DNA of 64,000 nucleotides. It comes from CAZFLM01 sp964519955. GTDB taxonomy: Bacteria > Armatimonadota > Chthonomonadetes > Chthonomonadales > CAJBBX01. A model generated the notes under the pieces. The model was not told where the DNA came from. It saw only the letters and a list, made by a program, of their open reading frames with translations, and did not search any database. Numbering within the stretch: position 1 is the first letter of the stretch; every line of letters starts with the position of its first letter. The translations under genes and the position numbers were made by a program. Positions 50,278 to 59,164 of the stretch are shown in pieces. Location of the stretch: NCBI GenBank assembly GCA_964519955.1, contig CAZFLM010000011.1, positions 1-64,000 on the forward strand, read 5' to 3'.

Positions 50278-51660
50278 TCAGGCCAGGCCGTACTCGGCGG
50301 GGAGCCAGGGGGCGTCCTTCAGCGCATCGAGCTGCTCGGCGATGAACGCGTCCTCGTCCTCCGGCAGCGCGTCGGCCTGCTTGGCCAAGCGGTCGGTCCA
50401 GCGCGCCTCGTTCACGGGGATGGCCAGATCGCCAGCCGCGGCGGCCTTGCGGATCTCCTCGATCGTGGCGAGGACCGCCCGGCGGGTGCGCTGGTACGGC
50501 GTCTTCTCCTTGACGATCTCGGCGGAGAGCCGCAGCACGACGTCCGGGCGGAGGACGAACGCCTGCGGGTCGAGCGCGGCGTCCGACTCGACGGCCCAGT
50601 CTCGGAGCTGGCGGGCGCCCTCGGGCGTGCGGCCGGCCACGTTCATCAACCGGCAGTCGAACGCGAGCTGCTCGACGGAGACCGTGGGGGCCTGGGCGCT
50701 AAGCAGGCGCACGTTCTGCACCGACTCGTTCGACCAGCAGTCGCAGACGGCCTGGGCGATGTTGCCCATCGAGCTGAGGTGGGCGCAGGCGGCCGTGCGG
50801 CCCTCCATCGAGATCGGCACGCCCATGATCGCCTTCATGTAGGGGTTCTCGTAGCCGCAGTCCTTGCCCGGCCCGACGGCCCCGACCTCGTACGCCACCA
50901 GCCCGCGCGGCACCGACGCGACCCGCACGATGGCAGCGAACACGCGCGGCAGCATCTTCTGCTCGGCCAGGGCGAGGGCGGTGTTTGCGAACCCGCAGGC
51001 CGTGTCGCCCGATGCCACGATGCCCTGCGCGCGGCAGGCGTCTACGATCTCGGTCCAGAGGAACTCCATGTCGCGCGGGGCCAGCACGCCCAGGGCGAAG
51101 ACCATGGTGCGGAGGTCGGCCGTCATCAGCGCCTCGTCGCAGATCTCCTTGCCGCCCGTGCTCTCGATGGCGAGCAGGTCCGCGCCCGCCGCCCCGGCCG
51201 AGCGGAAGAGCTTGCGCATCCCCTCCCAGTAGAACCCGCTGCGCATCAGGGGCGGGCGCTCGTGGTCGCGGCTGTCGTTCGGGGTCAGGCGGAGGGCGCT
51301 CCTCAGGCCAGTCTCCGCGTGGTACTTGTCGAGCACGTCCGCGAGGAGGCGGGTGATCTCGGCGCCCCACTCGGGCTTCACCGTCATCGGCGGGAGCGTC
51401 TCCAGCTCGACGAGCAGGCCCGGCACGCCGAGTTCGGACGCGCGCGAGGCGACGCCCTCGATGATCTGGCTGTACTCCTTGCGTACCTGCGGCCAGGTGC
51501 TCTCGTCGATGATCATTGGCGGGAGGGTGAAGTTGATCTCCGGGATGACGGTACCGCCGCCGATCACCACGCCGCGGCCGCACGTCACCGGCTTGGGCGC
51601 GACGCCGGGGAGGAAGCCCGCGGTCTCGGGGATCGCTAGGGTTGTCGCACGGTTCTTCAT
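50278..51660 (-). CDS. mtaB: Methanol:corrinoid methyltransferase MtaB-like protein
   Basis: 460 residues, the same length as archaeal MtaB (about 460). MtaB moves the methyl group of methanol to a corrinoid protein using zinc. The expected Zn-ligand regions are present: LLAIESTGGKEICDEAL (Glu), SGDTACGFANTALALAEQKM (Cys) and VGPGKDCGYENPYMKA (Cys). VIGGGTVIPEINFTLPPM is the N-terminal signature. In bacteria the substrate could be another methylated compound. ATG 51660 has AAGGAG 8 nt upstream. No mtaC-like corrinoid protein is adjacent; URO-D proteins at 33-35 kb may be functional partners. Confidence 0.85.
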   Translation of the reverse strand: MKNRATTLAIPETAGFLPGVAPKPVTCGRGVVIGGGTVIPEINFTLPPMIIDESTWPQVRKEYSQIIEGVASRASELGVPGLLVELETLPPMTVKPEWGAEITRLLADVLDKYHAETGLRSALRLTPNDSRDHERPPLMRSGFYWEGMRKLFRSAGAAGADLLAIESTGGKEICDEALMTADLRTMVFALGVLAPRDMEFLWTEIVDACRAQGIVASGDTACGFANTALALAEQKMLPRVFAAIVRVASVPRGLVAYEVGAVGPGKDCGYENPYMKAIMGVPISMEGRTAACAHLSSMGNIAQAVCDCWSNESVQNVRLLSAQAPTVSVEQLAFDCRLMNVAGRTPEGARQLRDWAVESDAALDPQAFVLRPDVVLRLSAEIVKEKTPYQRTRRAVLATIEEIRKAAAAGDLAIPVNEARWTDRLAKQADALPEDEDAFIAEQLDALKDAPWLPAEYGLA

Positions 51661-51873
51661 GTCGCAGTCTCCTTGGCGGCGTCGAGCGCTGATCGCTGCA
51701 TGATCGCCTGCGGAGCCAGGGTACTGCGGACCGGCGAGGTGGTCAACGCTGGCCATGTGGACGCTTGTCATGTGGGGGCGACGAGCGTGGGGAGCCGCAG
51801 TTTCGAGTCGGGGAGCCGCAGGTTTGAGGGACCACTGCCAGTTCCAGCGGGGCACAGCGCTGGATGATGCGGG

Positions 51874-53502
51874 CTACTGGCTGTCGGCGGAACGGGCGCC
51901 GCGCCTGGCGCGGGGCGGCGCGACGAGCGCACGGATTGCGGCAGCCATCCGCGGGCCCGGTGCGAGGGGCACGCGGGCATCGAGCCAGGGCTCCTGCCAC
52001 TCGTAGCGGCGGAGGGCCTGGCGCATCTCGTCGCGGCCGAGCGCCGCCTCGCCGTCGGCCGAGAGGAGGCCTGCCTCGACGAGCATCTGCAGGGCGCCGC
52101 GCCAGTACTCGACGGCGCGCAGCGGGTCGTTGCCGGAGAGCACATCGAGCGGCGGGGCGGTCTTCGGGGTGTAGCGGGCCAGCAGCTCACGGCGCGTCGG
52201 CTGCAGGGACCCGTCGAGCGCCTCGCGCGGGTGGCGGCGCCAGAACCCGGCAAGCGCCATGCCGATGACGCGGGCCCAGGCGCCGGACGCCTTGTTGCCG
52301 GGAATGGCGCCCAGCAGCTCACCGAGTGGCAGGTACTGCGCCAGGTTCGGGTGGCTTGTGGATCGTGCCCACGCGGGCGACAGCTCGACGCGGACGCGCA
52401 CAGGCGGGTTGTCCACCGCGAGCCCGCCGGCTTCGGGCAGAGTCCAGACCGGTCCGGCGATCTGCGTGTCGATCCCCTCACCGGTCGAGCGGTCGACGTA
52501 GCGGCCGGTGCGGCGCCCCTCGACGATGGCTCGCGCCGCGAAGAGCAAGTAGCCGTAGACGCGTGCGCGCTGCTGTCGGCGCTCCTCGCGGCTGCGCGGC
52601 GCGGGCCAGATACGCGAGGCGACGTCGTCGAGGTGGACCCACCCCTCCGCCGGGCTGCCGTGCGACGCCGAACCGGGCGGTGCGAGGAGGCGCGTGACGA
52701 ACATCAGGGCCATGCAGGCATCGGCATCTTGCGCAGCGAGGAGTTCCTGCAGCGCGGCGAGCTCCGTCCCGGCGGCGCGTTCCTCCGGGGTGAGCGCCAG
52801 GCGGATCGCGTGGCGGACGCCCGGCGCGGCGAACGCGATCTCGCCGCGGACCGCGTCGATCGTCCAGTAGCGCGCGGTCCTGCCGTCAGCCACGGAGCGG
52901 AAGAGGGCGTCGGCCTCCTGGCCGGTGAGGATGGGGAAGTCGTCCGCGCGCAGCGTCTCGGGGATCGGCGGCGCGACGACGTAGGCGTAGATCGTGACGA
53001 TGCCGCCGTCCCGTGCTACGAGCGACGAGGAGGTCCAGCAGAGCGCGCCGCTGGGAGGGTGGTGCAGGTGGGGGCTGTAGATGATGCCGTGGCGGCGCTG
53101 GAAGGCGGACGCCTCGTCGTCCGAGAGGATCGAGCGGCCCGCGATGGGTGCAGGCCTTGGGTCGTCCGCGCCGGGGCGCCGGAACTCGATCTGGACGAGG
53201 TTCTCGACGCCGGCCGGCGCCTGGTCAGCGTAGGGGTCGATCCAGAGCGTGTAGCCCGTGATAAGCGCGCGGATCACCTCGGCGCAGGCGCGCGTGAAGG
53301 TCCCGTCGCCGAGGAGCGCCTGCGTCGCCGGGTTGTCTCGCGCGGCAATCTGGACGCGGCGCGCGATGTCCGGCAGCAGCGGACCAGGCAGCACCTCCCG
53401 GCGCTCGTCGGCGTCGCAGAAGAGGACCGGCAGGCGCTCGGGGCCGGTCGCGCTCTCGGGCGCCCCGCCGAACACCTCGAAGCTGACGGCTCGCTGGCTC
53501 AT
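51874..53502 (-). CDS. Hypothetical protein (542 aa), no family recognised
   Basis: A soluble-looking, Ala/Arg-rich protein with no signal peptide or membrane helix. The N-terminal half contains TGYTLWIDPYADQAPAGVEN and YSPHLHHPPSGALCWTSSS; the C-terminal part (SREERRQQRARVYGYLLFAA, PLRAVEYWRGALQMLVEAGL) is strongly helical and may hold a winged-helix-like region, loosely like plasmid initiators. I cannot support a function. ATG 53502 lies directly behind a G run; ATG 53511 is the alternative. The DUF4239 gene ends 31 bp upstream. Confidence 0.6.
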   Translation of the reverse strand: MSQRAVSFEVFGGAPESATGPERLPVLFCDADERREVLPGPLLPDIARRVQIAARDNPATQALLGDGTFTRACAEVIRALITGYTLWIDPYADQAPAGVENLVQIEFRRPGADDPRPAPIAGRSILSDDEASAFQRRHGIIYSPHLHHPPSGALCWTSSSLVARDGGIVTIYAYVVAPPIPETLRADDFPILTGQEADALFRSVADGRTARYWTIDAVRGEIAFAAPGVRHAIRLALTPEERAAGTELAALQELLAAQDADACMALMFVTRLLAPPGSASHGSPAEGWVHLDDVASRIWPAPRSREERRQQRARVYGYLLFAARAIVEGRRTGRYVDRSTGEGIDTQIAGPVWTLPEAGGLAVDNPPVRVRVELSPAWARSTSHPNLAQYLPLGELLGAIPGNKASGAWARVIGMALAGFWRRHPREALDGSLQPTRRELLARYTPKTAPPLDVLSGNDPLRAVEYWRGALQMLVEAGLLSADGEAALGRDEMRQALRRYEWQEPWLDARVPLAPGPRMAAAIRALVAPPRARRGARSADSQ

Positions 53503-53532
53503 GCCCCCCATCGTACCACGGCTGGGCCGGCG

Positions 53533-54279
53533 CTACCCCGCCCCGATCCTGGCTGCCGCGCTCTCCATCGGTTTGAACGAGACGTTCCATTCCCCGGCGA
53601 ACGGGTTGTCCATGTCTCGCACCACGGACAGGAGGAACGCGAGGCATCCCGCGACCGCGGCCACGAGCGCGGCCGAGAGCGGGAACGAGTGTACGCCGAG
53701 CAGGAGGAAGCCACCCAGCAGGGCGCACGAGGTGAAGAGGACCAGGTTCCAGAGCGCGGGCGGCATCCGGGCGCAACTGACGCTGAGGCGCTCATCCCGG
53801 ACGTCGCTTGCGCGCGTGAGGTTGCGCAGAAGCTCCTCATACAGGATCGCGTCCTTCTCGGATGCCACGGGCGCACCCCTGACCTGTTGGCAGACTGCCG
53901 CGAACCGCTCCTGAGCGTGCGCGCTCTCCTTCCCATCGGCCAGGCCGCGGTGCTCGTCGCTCGCGCTGGACTCCAGGTAGCGCTTCACGCTGTGACGCAC
54001 CTGCATCGTGCCGCTGCGATCCGAGAGGAACGAGGCGGTGCGGCACAGGTCCTCCAGCGCGGCGGCCTCCTGGGCGATGCCGATCTGCACCCGGTTGTAC
54101 TGCTCCCAAACGACAAAGATGATGAAGGCGACGACGATGCTGTAGAGCGCGCCCAGGACCTCCAGATAGGATGCGACGCCGTGGATCTCCTGTTGCAGTT
54201 GCTCGGCGGGCACGAACTGCAGCACGACGGCTCGGAGTACGGCGGCGAGCGCCATGGCTGCGGCGACGCGAAGCGCCAT
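53533..54279 (-). CDS. DUF4239-family membrane protein
   Basis: 248 residues. Four membrane segments arranged in two pairs (near residues 3-22, 40-58 and 175-215), with the long soluble loop between the pairs that is typical of DUF4239 (bestrophin-like) proteins. GALYSIVVAFIIFVVWEQYN with a following helix ALEDLCRTASF is the family signature; FASLLSVVRDMDNPFAGEW-type residues near the end (SVVRDMDNPFAGEWNVS) also match. ATG 54279 has GAGAGG 9 nt upstream; ATG 54297 lacks one. It probably forms an ion-conducting or structural inner-membrane complex. Confidence 0.83.
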   Translation of the reverse strand: MALRVAAAMALAAVLRAVVLQFVPAEQLQQEIHGVASYLEVLGALYSIVVAFIIFVVWEQYNRVQIGIAQEAAALEDLCRTASFLSDRSGTMQVRHSVKRYLESSASDEHRGLADGKESAHAQERFAAVCQQVRGAPVASEKDAILYEELLRNLTRASDVRDERLSVSCARMPPALWNLVLFTSCALLGGFLLLGVHSFPLSAALVAAVAGCLAFLLSVVRDMDNPFAGEWNVSFKPMESAAARIGAG

Positions 54280-54304
54280 TCGGGTTGTTCCTCTCATGCT
54301 GCGG

Positions 54305-56446
54305 CTAGGTTGTCGGCGCGAGGCCACATCGGGTACGTGCGCTTATCGAGAGTGGTTTCGGATGTTGCCGTCGGTCCGCGTAGTCGACCACCACGCCTCC
54401 GACGAGCAGGCGGCCGTTCGCGCGCGACACCTTGCCGCCCGGCGGGCAGAGCACCGCGATGAGGGCGCGGTCGGCGGGCACCGTGAGGCGCGCGATCCCT
54501 CTCGCTCGGCGCGCGATGAAGCGCTTGCCAACGGTGTCGTACACATCGACCGGGCGTGTGCCGACCTTCAGCTCGACGGTCTTGGGCGCCGGGTGCGGGT
54601 TGTAGAGCAGGTAGGTCGGGTGGGCGCGATCGCGGAACGTGTCGAACGCGAGCAGGTCGATGCGCAGAATGCCCGCCACGTTGGTCGGGTCGATGCGGCC
54701 GGCGATGAGCCCGGCGGACGCGCCGGAGTAGAGGCTGAGGTCCATCACCGGCCAGCCGTAGTCGGGCGCGTCGCTGCCGGCGTAGACCCACTTGCCCTTG
54801 CGGCCCCAGTTGATGCGCTCGTAGGGGATGCAGTGCGCGGGATCGCCCTTCCACGCCCAGTTGCTCTGGCTGTCGGGCGGCACCTCGCCGGGGTAGAAGA
54901 GGCGCGCCGAGTTGGCCAGGTTGAGCATCCACTTGCCCATCGCGCGGGCGTACGCGGGGTCGTAGCGGGCGACGTTCACCAGCATGGTCCACTGCGCCGA
55001 CTCGACGAGGTATGCCTTGCTTGCCGGGTCGTGCCAAAGGCCGCAGACGTCCGCGTCGCCCCAGCGGTCGACGCCGACAGTCGTATGGTCCGCTCCCTCG
55101 TGGCTGAACGCGAAGCAGCGCTGGATGTAGCGGTCCGCGGGGAGCTTGAGGCCGAGTTCCGCGTTCATGCGGGCGGAGGCGAGCGCGCCGAAGGGCAGGC
55201 CGGTCTCGATGAACGGAACCGCGCCGTAGCGGTCCCAGAAGCGCAGGCACTCCTGGGCGCGCGCCAGGTAGGCCTTGTCGCCGAAGTGGCGGTACGCCAT
55301 GTAGAAGATCCACGCCGCGAGCCCGGCGTTGTCGGGCTCCTTCGACCCCGTGGCCGAGGGCGCGTGCTTGTCGTACTCGTAGCCGGCGAAGTCGTAGTTC
55401 GGGACGCCGTCGGGACCCTTCAGGCTGTCGTGGACCCGGGCGAGGGTGTCGACGCTCGCGCGGAAGATGCGGTCGGCCTCCGGGCGGTTCGGGTAGAGGT
55501 CGACCAGCATCGCGTAGGCCGCCGTGGGCTGCAGGTCGTACCAGTAGTTCAGGGGCGTCGGTCCGCCGCGGTAGTCGGTCAGCAGGTCGAGGCCCTTCTC
55601 CTTGCAGAACCAGGCGTCCGCCATCGCCACCCAGTCCGTGCCGCCCTGCCTCCGCTTGTCGATGCCGCAGACGGTCGCCGAGATGACGGCCCACACCGAG
55701 TTGATGCTCTCGCCTGCCCCCTCCTTCGCGCGGTAGTCCGAGACGTAGGTGCTCTGCGAGAAGTAGGGGCGGCCCAGCGCGTCCGGCTTGGGGCTCACGA
55801 TGCAGAGCGGCAGGTGCTCGCCGCTGCGCTTGGTGTCGAACGCGAGGGCGTCGAAGTCGCGGCAGACCCGCTTCCAGTCGAGCATGCGGTAGGGGTGGGG
55901 CAGGTTCGGCATCAGGTCGACGCCGCGGATGCTCTTCTGGCCGGGGATGGCGGGTGATTCGGGCCACCGGGCGGGCAGGAAGTCGACCGCACCGATCTCG
56001 GCCCACGCCTTGGCGGGCCCCTCCGCGGCGAGCACAAGCTTCACCGGTTTGCGCAGCGAGGGGACGATGGCGCGCGGATCGAGGGGGCGGTCGAAGGTGC
56101 CCTGCATGTCTACGCCCCAGGCCGGCGAGTAGAGGCGCGACTTGCCGTCGCCATGCAGGTCGCCCACGATCTGCACAGTGAGCCGCGCTCCTCCGCCCAG
56201 CCGCACCGCGAGACGGACCTTGCCGGCGTCGGCGGGAAGCACGACCGGCTCCGCGTACGCCGCGACCCAGTCCTTGCCCACCTCCAGCCGGATGCCGCCC
56301 GCGCCCACCCGCATCGTGCCGGCGCCAGCCTGCTTCCACCTCTCGGGCTGCGCCAGCCAGTTCTGCGACCATTGCTGCTGAGCGTGCGCGGCGGTGGCGA
56401 GCAGGAGGCAGGCGGCGATGGTGAGGCGGCAGGCGTGACGGGGCAT
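54305..56446 (-). CDS. Secreted six-hairpin-like protein of unknown activity (713 aa)
   Basis: Signal peptide (LTIAACLLLATAAHAQQQ), an N-terminal beta-sandwich (residues about 25-165, with RLEVGKDWVAAYAEPVVLPA) and a helical domain with repeated aromatic segments (NYDFAGYEYDKHAPS, GLAAWIFYMAYRHFGDKAYL, SAQWTMLVNVARYDP). The layout resembles alpha/alpha-toroid glycosidases or lyases. A C-terminal beta domain (VELKVGTRPVDVYDTVGKRF) ends the protein. The substrate is unknown. ATG 56446 has GAGGAG about 9 nt upstream; the stop precedes the DUF4239 start by 25 bp. Confidence 0.72.
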   Translation of the reverse strand: MPRHACRLTIAACLLLATAAHAQQQWSQNWLAQPERWKQAGAGTMRVGAGGIRLEVGKDWVAAYAEPVVLPADAGKVRLAVRLGGGARLTVQIVGDLHGDGKSRLYSPAWGVDMQGTFDRPLDPRAIVPSLRKPVKLVLAAEGPAKAWAEIGAVDFLPARWPESPAIPGQKSIRGVDLMPNLPHPYRMLDWKRVCRDFDALAFDTKRSGEHLPLCIVSPKPDALGRPYFSQSTYVSDYRAKEGAGESINSVWAVISATVCGIDKRRQGGTDWVAMADAWFCKEKGLDLLTDYRGGPTPLNYWYDLQPTAAYAMLVDLYPNRPEADRIFRASVDTLARVHDSLKGPDGVPNYDFAGYEYDKHAPSATGSKEPDNAGLAAWIFYMAYRHFGDKAYLARAQECLRFWDRYGAVPFIETGLPFGALASARMNAELGLKLPADRYIQRCFAFSHEGADHTTVGVDRWGDADVCGLWHDPASKAYLVESAQWTMLVNVARYDPAYARAMGKWMLNLANSARLFYPGEVPPDSQSNWAWKGDPAHCIPYERINWGRKGKWVYAGSDAPDYGWPVMDLSLYSGASAGLIAGRIDPTNVAGILRIDLLAFDTFRDRAHPTYLLYNPHPAPKTVELKVGTRPVDVYDTVGKRFIARRARGIARLTVPADRALIAVLCPPGGKVSRANGRLLVGGVVVDYADRRQHPKPLSISARTRCGLAPTT

Positions 56447-56498
56447 GGCGTCGGGCTCCTCGCGTGCGGTGCGTTGAGGTGAGTATAGCGCGAGGGCG

Positions 56499-58094
56499 TT
56501 AGCGGGCGGCCATGCGGCGCAGCAGGTCGCGGTCGAGCGCGGCCCAGCGGCGGATCTCGGCGTCGGAGGCTGCCTGGAGGATGACGACGCCGCGGCCACG
56601 TGTGATGAAGGCGAGCCGGCTGCCGTCGTGGGAGACCGCCGGACCGGCCGGCGTGGCGCTAAGGGGTGCGCCCATCAGGCACTCGCCCGAGCATGGATCC
56701 CAGATCCGGGTGCCGTCGCCAAGCGCGATCGAGATCACTCGCCTGCTGTCGCGCGTCCACCGGACGGTCAGCACAAAGTCCGTGTGCCCATTCAGCGTGG
56801 CGGCGATGCGGCCCGTGCGCGCGTCGAACACCGTCACCGGACCGTCGAGGCTGCCGACGGCTACCCAGCGCCCATCCGGCGAGAACGCCGCGGCCCACGA
56901 CTGGATGCGCACGCTGCTCTGCCAGAGCTTGCGGCCCGACGGAAGCTCCCATAGGCACTCACCTTCGGTTCCGCCAGATCCGATGGCTCGCTCCCCGCGC
57001 TCGTCCAGCGCGTCCACCATCCCGTCGAGCTGCGCCTGCGATCGCGAGCTGAGTTGGCCGGTTGTACCGACGTCCCAGACGCTCACGTTGCCTGAGCTTG
57101 AGGTTGTGATGAGGCGGCGTCCGTCGCGCGTAAAGCTCAGGAAGGAGAACACAGTTCCTCCCAGTCCGCCCGTCCGAAAGCCCTGCTGCTCGGAGACACG
57201 GGCGCCGGTCGCGGCGTTCCAGATCGTGGCGGTGTCGCCGAAGCTCGTCGCGATCCAACGCCCGTTCGGTGAGAAGCGCACCTTGCCATTGTCGATCGTC
57301 ACCGCCGCGAGCACCTTGCCTATCGTGGAGTCGCAGACCCGGAACCCGTCGGGGAGTGCGCCGTCGATCAAGAGGCGCTTGTCGTCCGGGGAGAAGTCCT
57401 GCGGCCAGCCTGGCGGCTTCGCGAGGCTCAGGTCGGTCGTCGTCCGGTCGGTGGTCGCGTCCCACACGCGCACGGTGCCGTCCTCGCTGCCTGTCGCCAC
57501 GCGCGCGCCGTCCGCGGCGAAGGCGGCGCACGTGACGCGGCCCAGGTGGCCCACCACGTCGAAGCGCTTCTCGTCCGATGCCGCATCCCAGATGGAGCAG
57601 GCGCCGCCGGCGTCGACCTCGACCCGGGTGGCCCCATCGGGCGACAGCAGGCTGAGCGGAACGTCAGAGGGTAGTAGGCGGTTGGCCTCCGCCTGATCGT
57701 ACGTGGTGTCAAGGAGCCTGCCGGTGTCTGGGCTCCAGGTCGTGACGACGCCGTCCTCGTCCCGCGCGGTGAGGCGCCGCCCGTCCGCGGACCAGGCGAG
57801 GGAGACGATCGGGCCATCGCTCACGTCGAGCAGGCGCAGCTCCCGGTGGCACATGTGCCACCAGTACCCGTACTCGAAGCTCCGGCGGGGGTAGCCACGC
57901 TCCGCGAGGAGGATGCGGACGATCGCGGGCACGTCTGGCCGGTCCTGGCGCCACAGCCGGTCGACGCGCTGCATGTCGGCCACGTACCGCAGGTCGCGCG
58001 CTGGCGGCCGGCGGGCGGTGTCTGGACGCGCGGCGGCGGCGCAGAGGAGGAGAGAGGAGGTCAGAAGTGCGGCAACCAGCCGGTGCGGCGGCAT
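56499..58094 (-). CDS. Secreted WD40-repeat protein
   Basis: 531 residues. Signal peptide (LVAALLTSSLLLCAAAARPD), a helical linker to about residue 85 and a beta-propeller built of WD40-like blades: VSLAWSADGRRLTARDEDGV, CAAFAADGARVATGSEDGTV with RVWDA, VRFSPNGRWIATSFGDTATI with WNA, and FSPDGRWVAVGSLDGPVTVF. It likely mediates protein interactions at the cell surface. No enzyme motif is seen. It is divergent from the small secreted-protein gene at 58242. Confidence 0.88.
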   Translation of the reverse strand: MPPHRLVAALLTSSLLLCAAAARPDTARRPPARDLRYVADMQRVDRLWRQDRPDVPAIVRILLAERGYPRRSFEYGYWWHMCHRELRLLDVSDGPIVSLAWSADGRRLTARDEDGVVTTWSPDTGRLLDTTYDQAEANRLLPSDVPLSLLSPDGATRVEVDAGGACSIWDAASDEKRFDVVGHLGRVTCAAFAADGARVATGSEDGTVRVWDATTDRTTTDLSLAKPPGWPQDFSPDDKRLLIDGALPDGFRVCDSTIGKVLAAVTIDNGKVRFSPNGRWIATSFGDTATIWNAATGARVSEQQGFRTGGLGGTVFSFLSFTRDGRRLITTSSSGNVSVWDVGTTGQLSSRSQAQLDGMVDALDERGERAIGSGGTEGECLWELPSGRKLWQSSVRIQSWAAAFSPDGRWVAVGSLDGPVTVFDARTGRIAATLNGHTDFVLTVRWTRDSRRVISIALGDGTRIWDPCSGECLMGAPLSATPAGPAVSHDGSRLAFITRGRGVVILQAASDAEIRRWAALDRDLLRRMAAR

Positions 58095-58241
58095 CGTGGG
58101 CCTCCCGGAGCCATGCTGTACCTTGGACGCTCGCCGACCATGTCCGGGTTACGTCGGAGCAGGCGGCCCGTGCCCGGCCGTACGGTGCGGTAGCCCCGGG
58201 CTAGTGCTGGGGCGCATTCGAACGACTGGGAGGAGCAGGCC

Positions 58242-58739
58242 GTGTTCACTCTTGGAGGGATAGCCGCCGCGCTCGCGTTGGCGGGGGCGATGGCAGTGCA
58301 GAACGGTACGAGCGCGGGCCCGCCGGCGGCGCTGGAGCGGTTGGGCGTGATGGTCGGCGGCGAGTGGGTGGGCGAGGCGAAGGACGCGAGCGGCAAGCCG
58401 TTTGCGTCGCTGCGGTTTGAGTGGGGGCCAGGCCGCAAGTCCATCCGCGGCTCGGGCACCATCGCCGGCGCGGCCGTCGAGTCTCGTCTCGCATGGGACG
58501 CGGCGGCGAAGAAGGTGTACTACGTCGACTTCCACGGCCCGGAGACGGTCTACTTCGGGCACTACTCCTTCGACGGCGATGCCGCCATCGTCGACTTCAA
58601 GACGCTCGTCGGGGCGCCGGGCGCCTGGCACACCCGCGCGACCTGGCCGGACCGCGACACCTACGTGGCGACCATCCGGCCGGTGGTGGACGGGAAGCTG
58701 AAGGAGGGGCACGAGGTGCGGCTGCGGCGGGTGCGGTGA
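58242..58739 (+). CDS. Small secreted lipocalin/START-like protein (165 aa)
   Basis: GTG start at 58242 with GGGAGGAG 6-8 nt upstream. Signal-like segment (MFTLGGIAAALALAGAMAVQ), then a beta-rich domain: LGVMVGGEWVGEAKDASG, FASLRFEWGPGRKSIRGSG, KKVYYVDFHGPETVYFGHYS. The pattern of a GEWxG opening and later strands resembles domains of lipocalin-like or DUF1579-type proteins. The ligand is unknown. Confidence 0.75.
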   Translation: MFTLGGIAAALALAGAMAVQNGTSAGPPAALERLGVMVGGEWVGEAKDASGKPFASLRFEWGPGRKSIRGSGTIAGAAVESRLAWDAAAKKVYYVDFHGPETVYFGHYSFDGDAAIVDFKTLVGAPGAWHTRATWPDRDTYVATIRPVVDGKLKEGHEVRLRRVR

Positions 58740-58760
58740 GGCGACGTGTTGCTGATGGCG

Positions 58761-59012
58761 TCAGGCATGGAGCGCCTCGAGTTCGGCCAACTCCTCCTCG
58801 AAGGGGCACACGCGGTAACGCCCCAGCGCTAGCAGGAACTCGGCGCGGCTCATCGAGGCCAGCTCGGCCGCCCGCCCAGATGACAGCCGCCCCAACTCGT
58901 AGAGCTTCACCGCGGCCAGGACGCGCATCTCCCGACCAAAGGAGGCTGCGTCGGTCTTCTCGGCAAGCAAGACCTTGTCCGGTATCTCGATGGTGACCGA
59001 GTGTGTGGCCAT
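58761..59012 (-). CDS. UPF0175-family antitoxin-like protein
   Basis: 83 residues: THSVTIEIPDKVLLAEKTD, MRVLAAVKLYELGRLSSGRA and AELASMSRAEFLLALGRYRV. The KLYELGRLSSGRAAELA segment is the family hallmark. UPF0175 proteins are DNA-binding antitoxins that usually precede a DUF3368 PIN toxin; none follows here because the next gene runs the other way, so it is an orphan. ATG 59012 has GGGAG a few nt upstream and a promoter at 59060-59088. Confidence 0.87.
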   Translation of the reverse strand: MATHSVTIEIPDKVLLAEKTDAASFGREMRVLAAVKLYELGRLSSGRAAELASMSRAEFLLALGRYRVCPFEEELAELEALHA

Positions 59013-59059
59013 GGCTCCCTCGCAATCGGGCCGCATCGGGACGCGCGGCACCACATCGC

Positions 59060-59088
59060 AGTATATCAGGTTCGCGTCGGCGGGGCAA
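59060..59088 (-). promoter_or_regulatory. Promoter of the UPF0175 gene
   Basis: On the minus strand TTGCCC (59088-59083), a 17-nt spacer and TATACT (59065-59060), about 48 bp before ATG 59012. Confidence 0.65.
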
Positions 59089-59164
59089 CGGAGTGGTCGG
59101 ATACACAACAGGCGGAGCCGCACCCGGCCCCGCCTGTCGATCGCAGAGGTCGCCCTCGCGGCCT

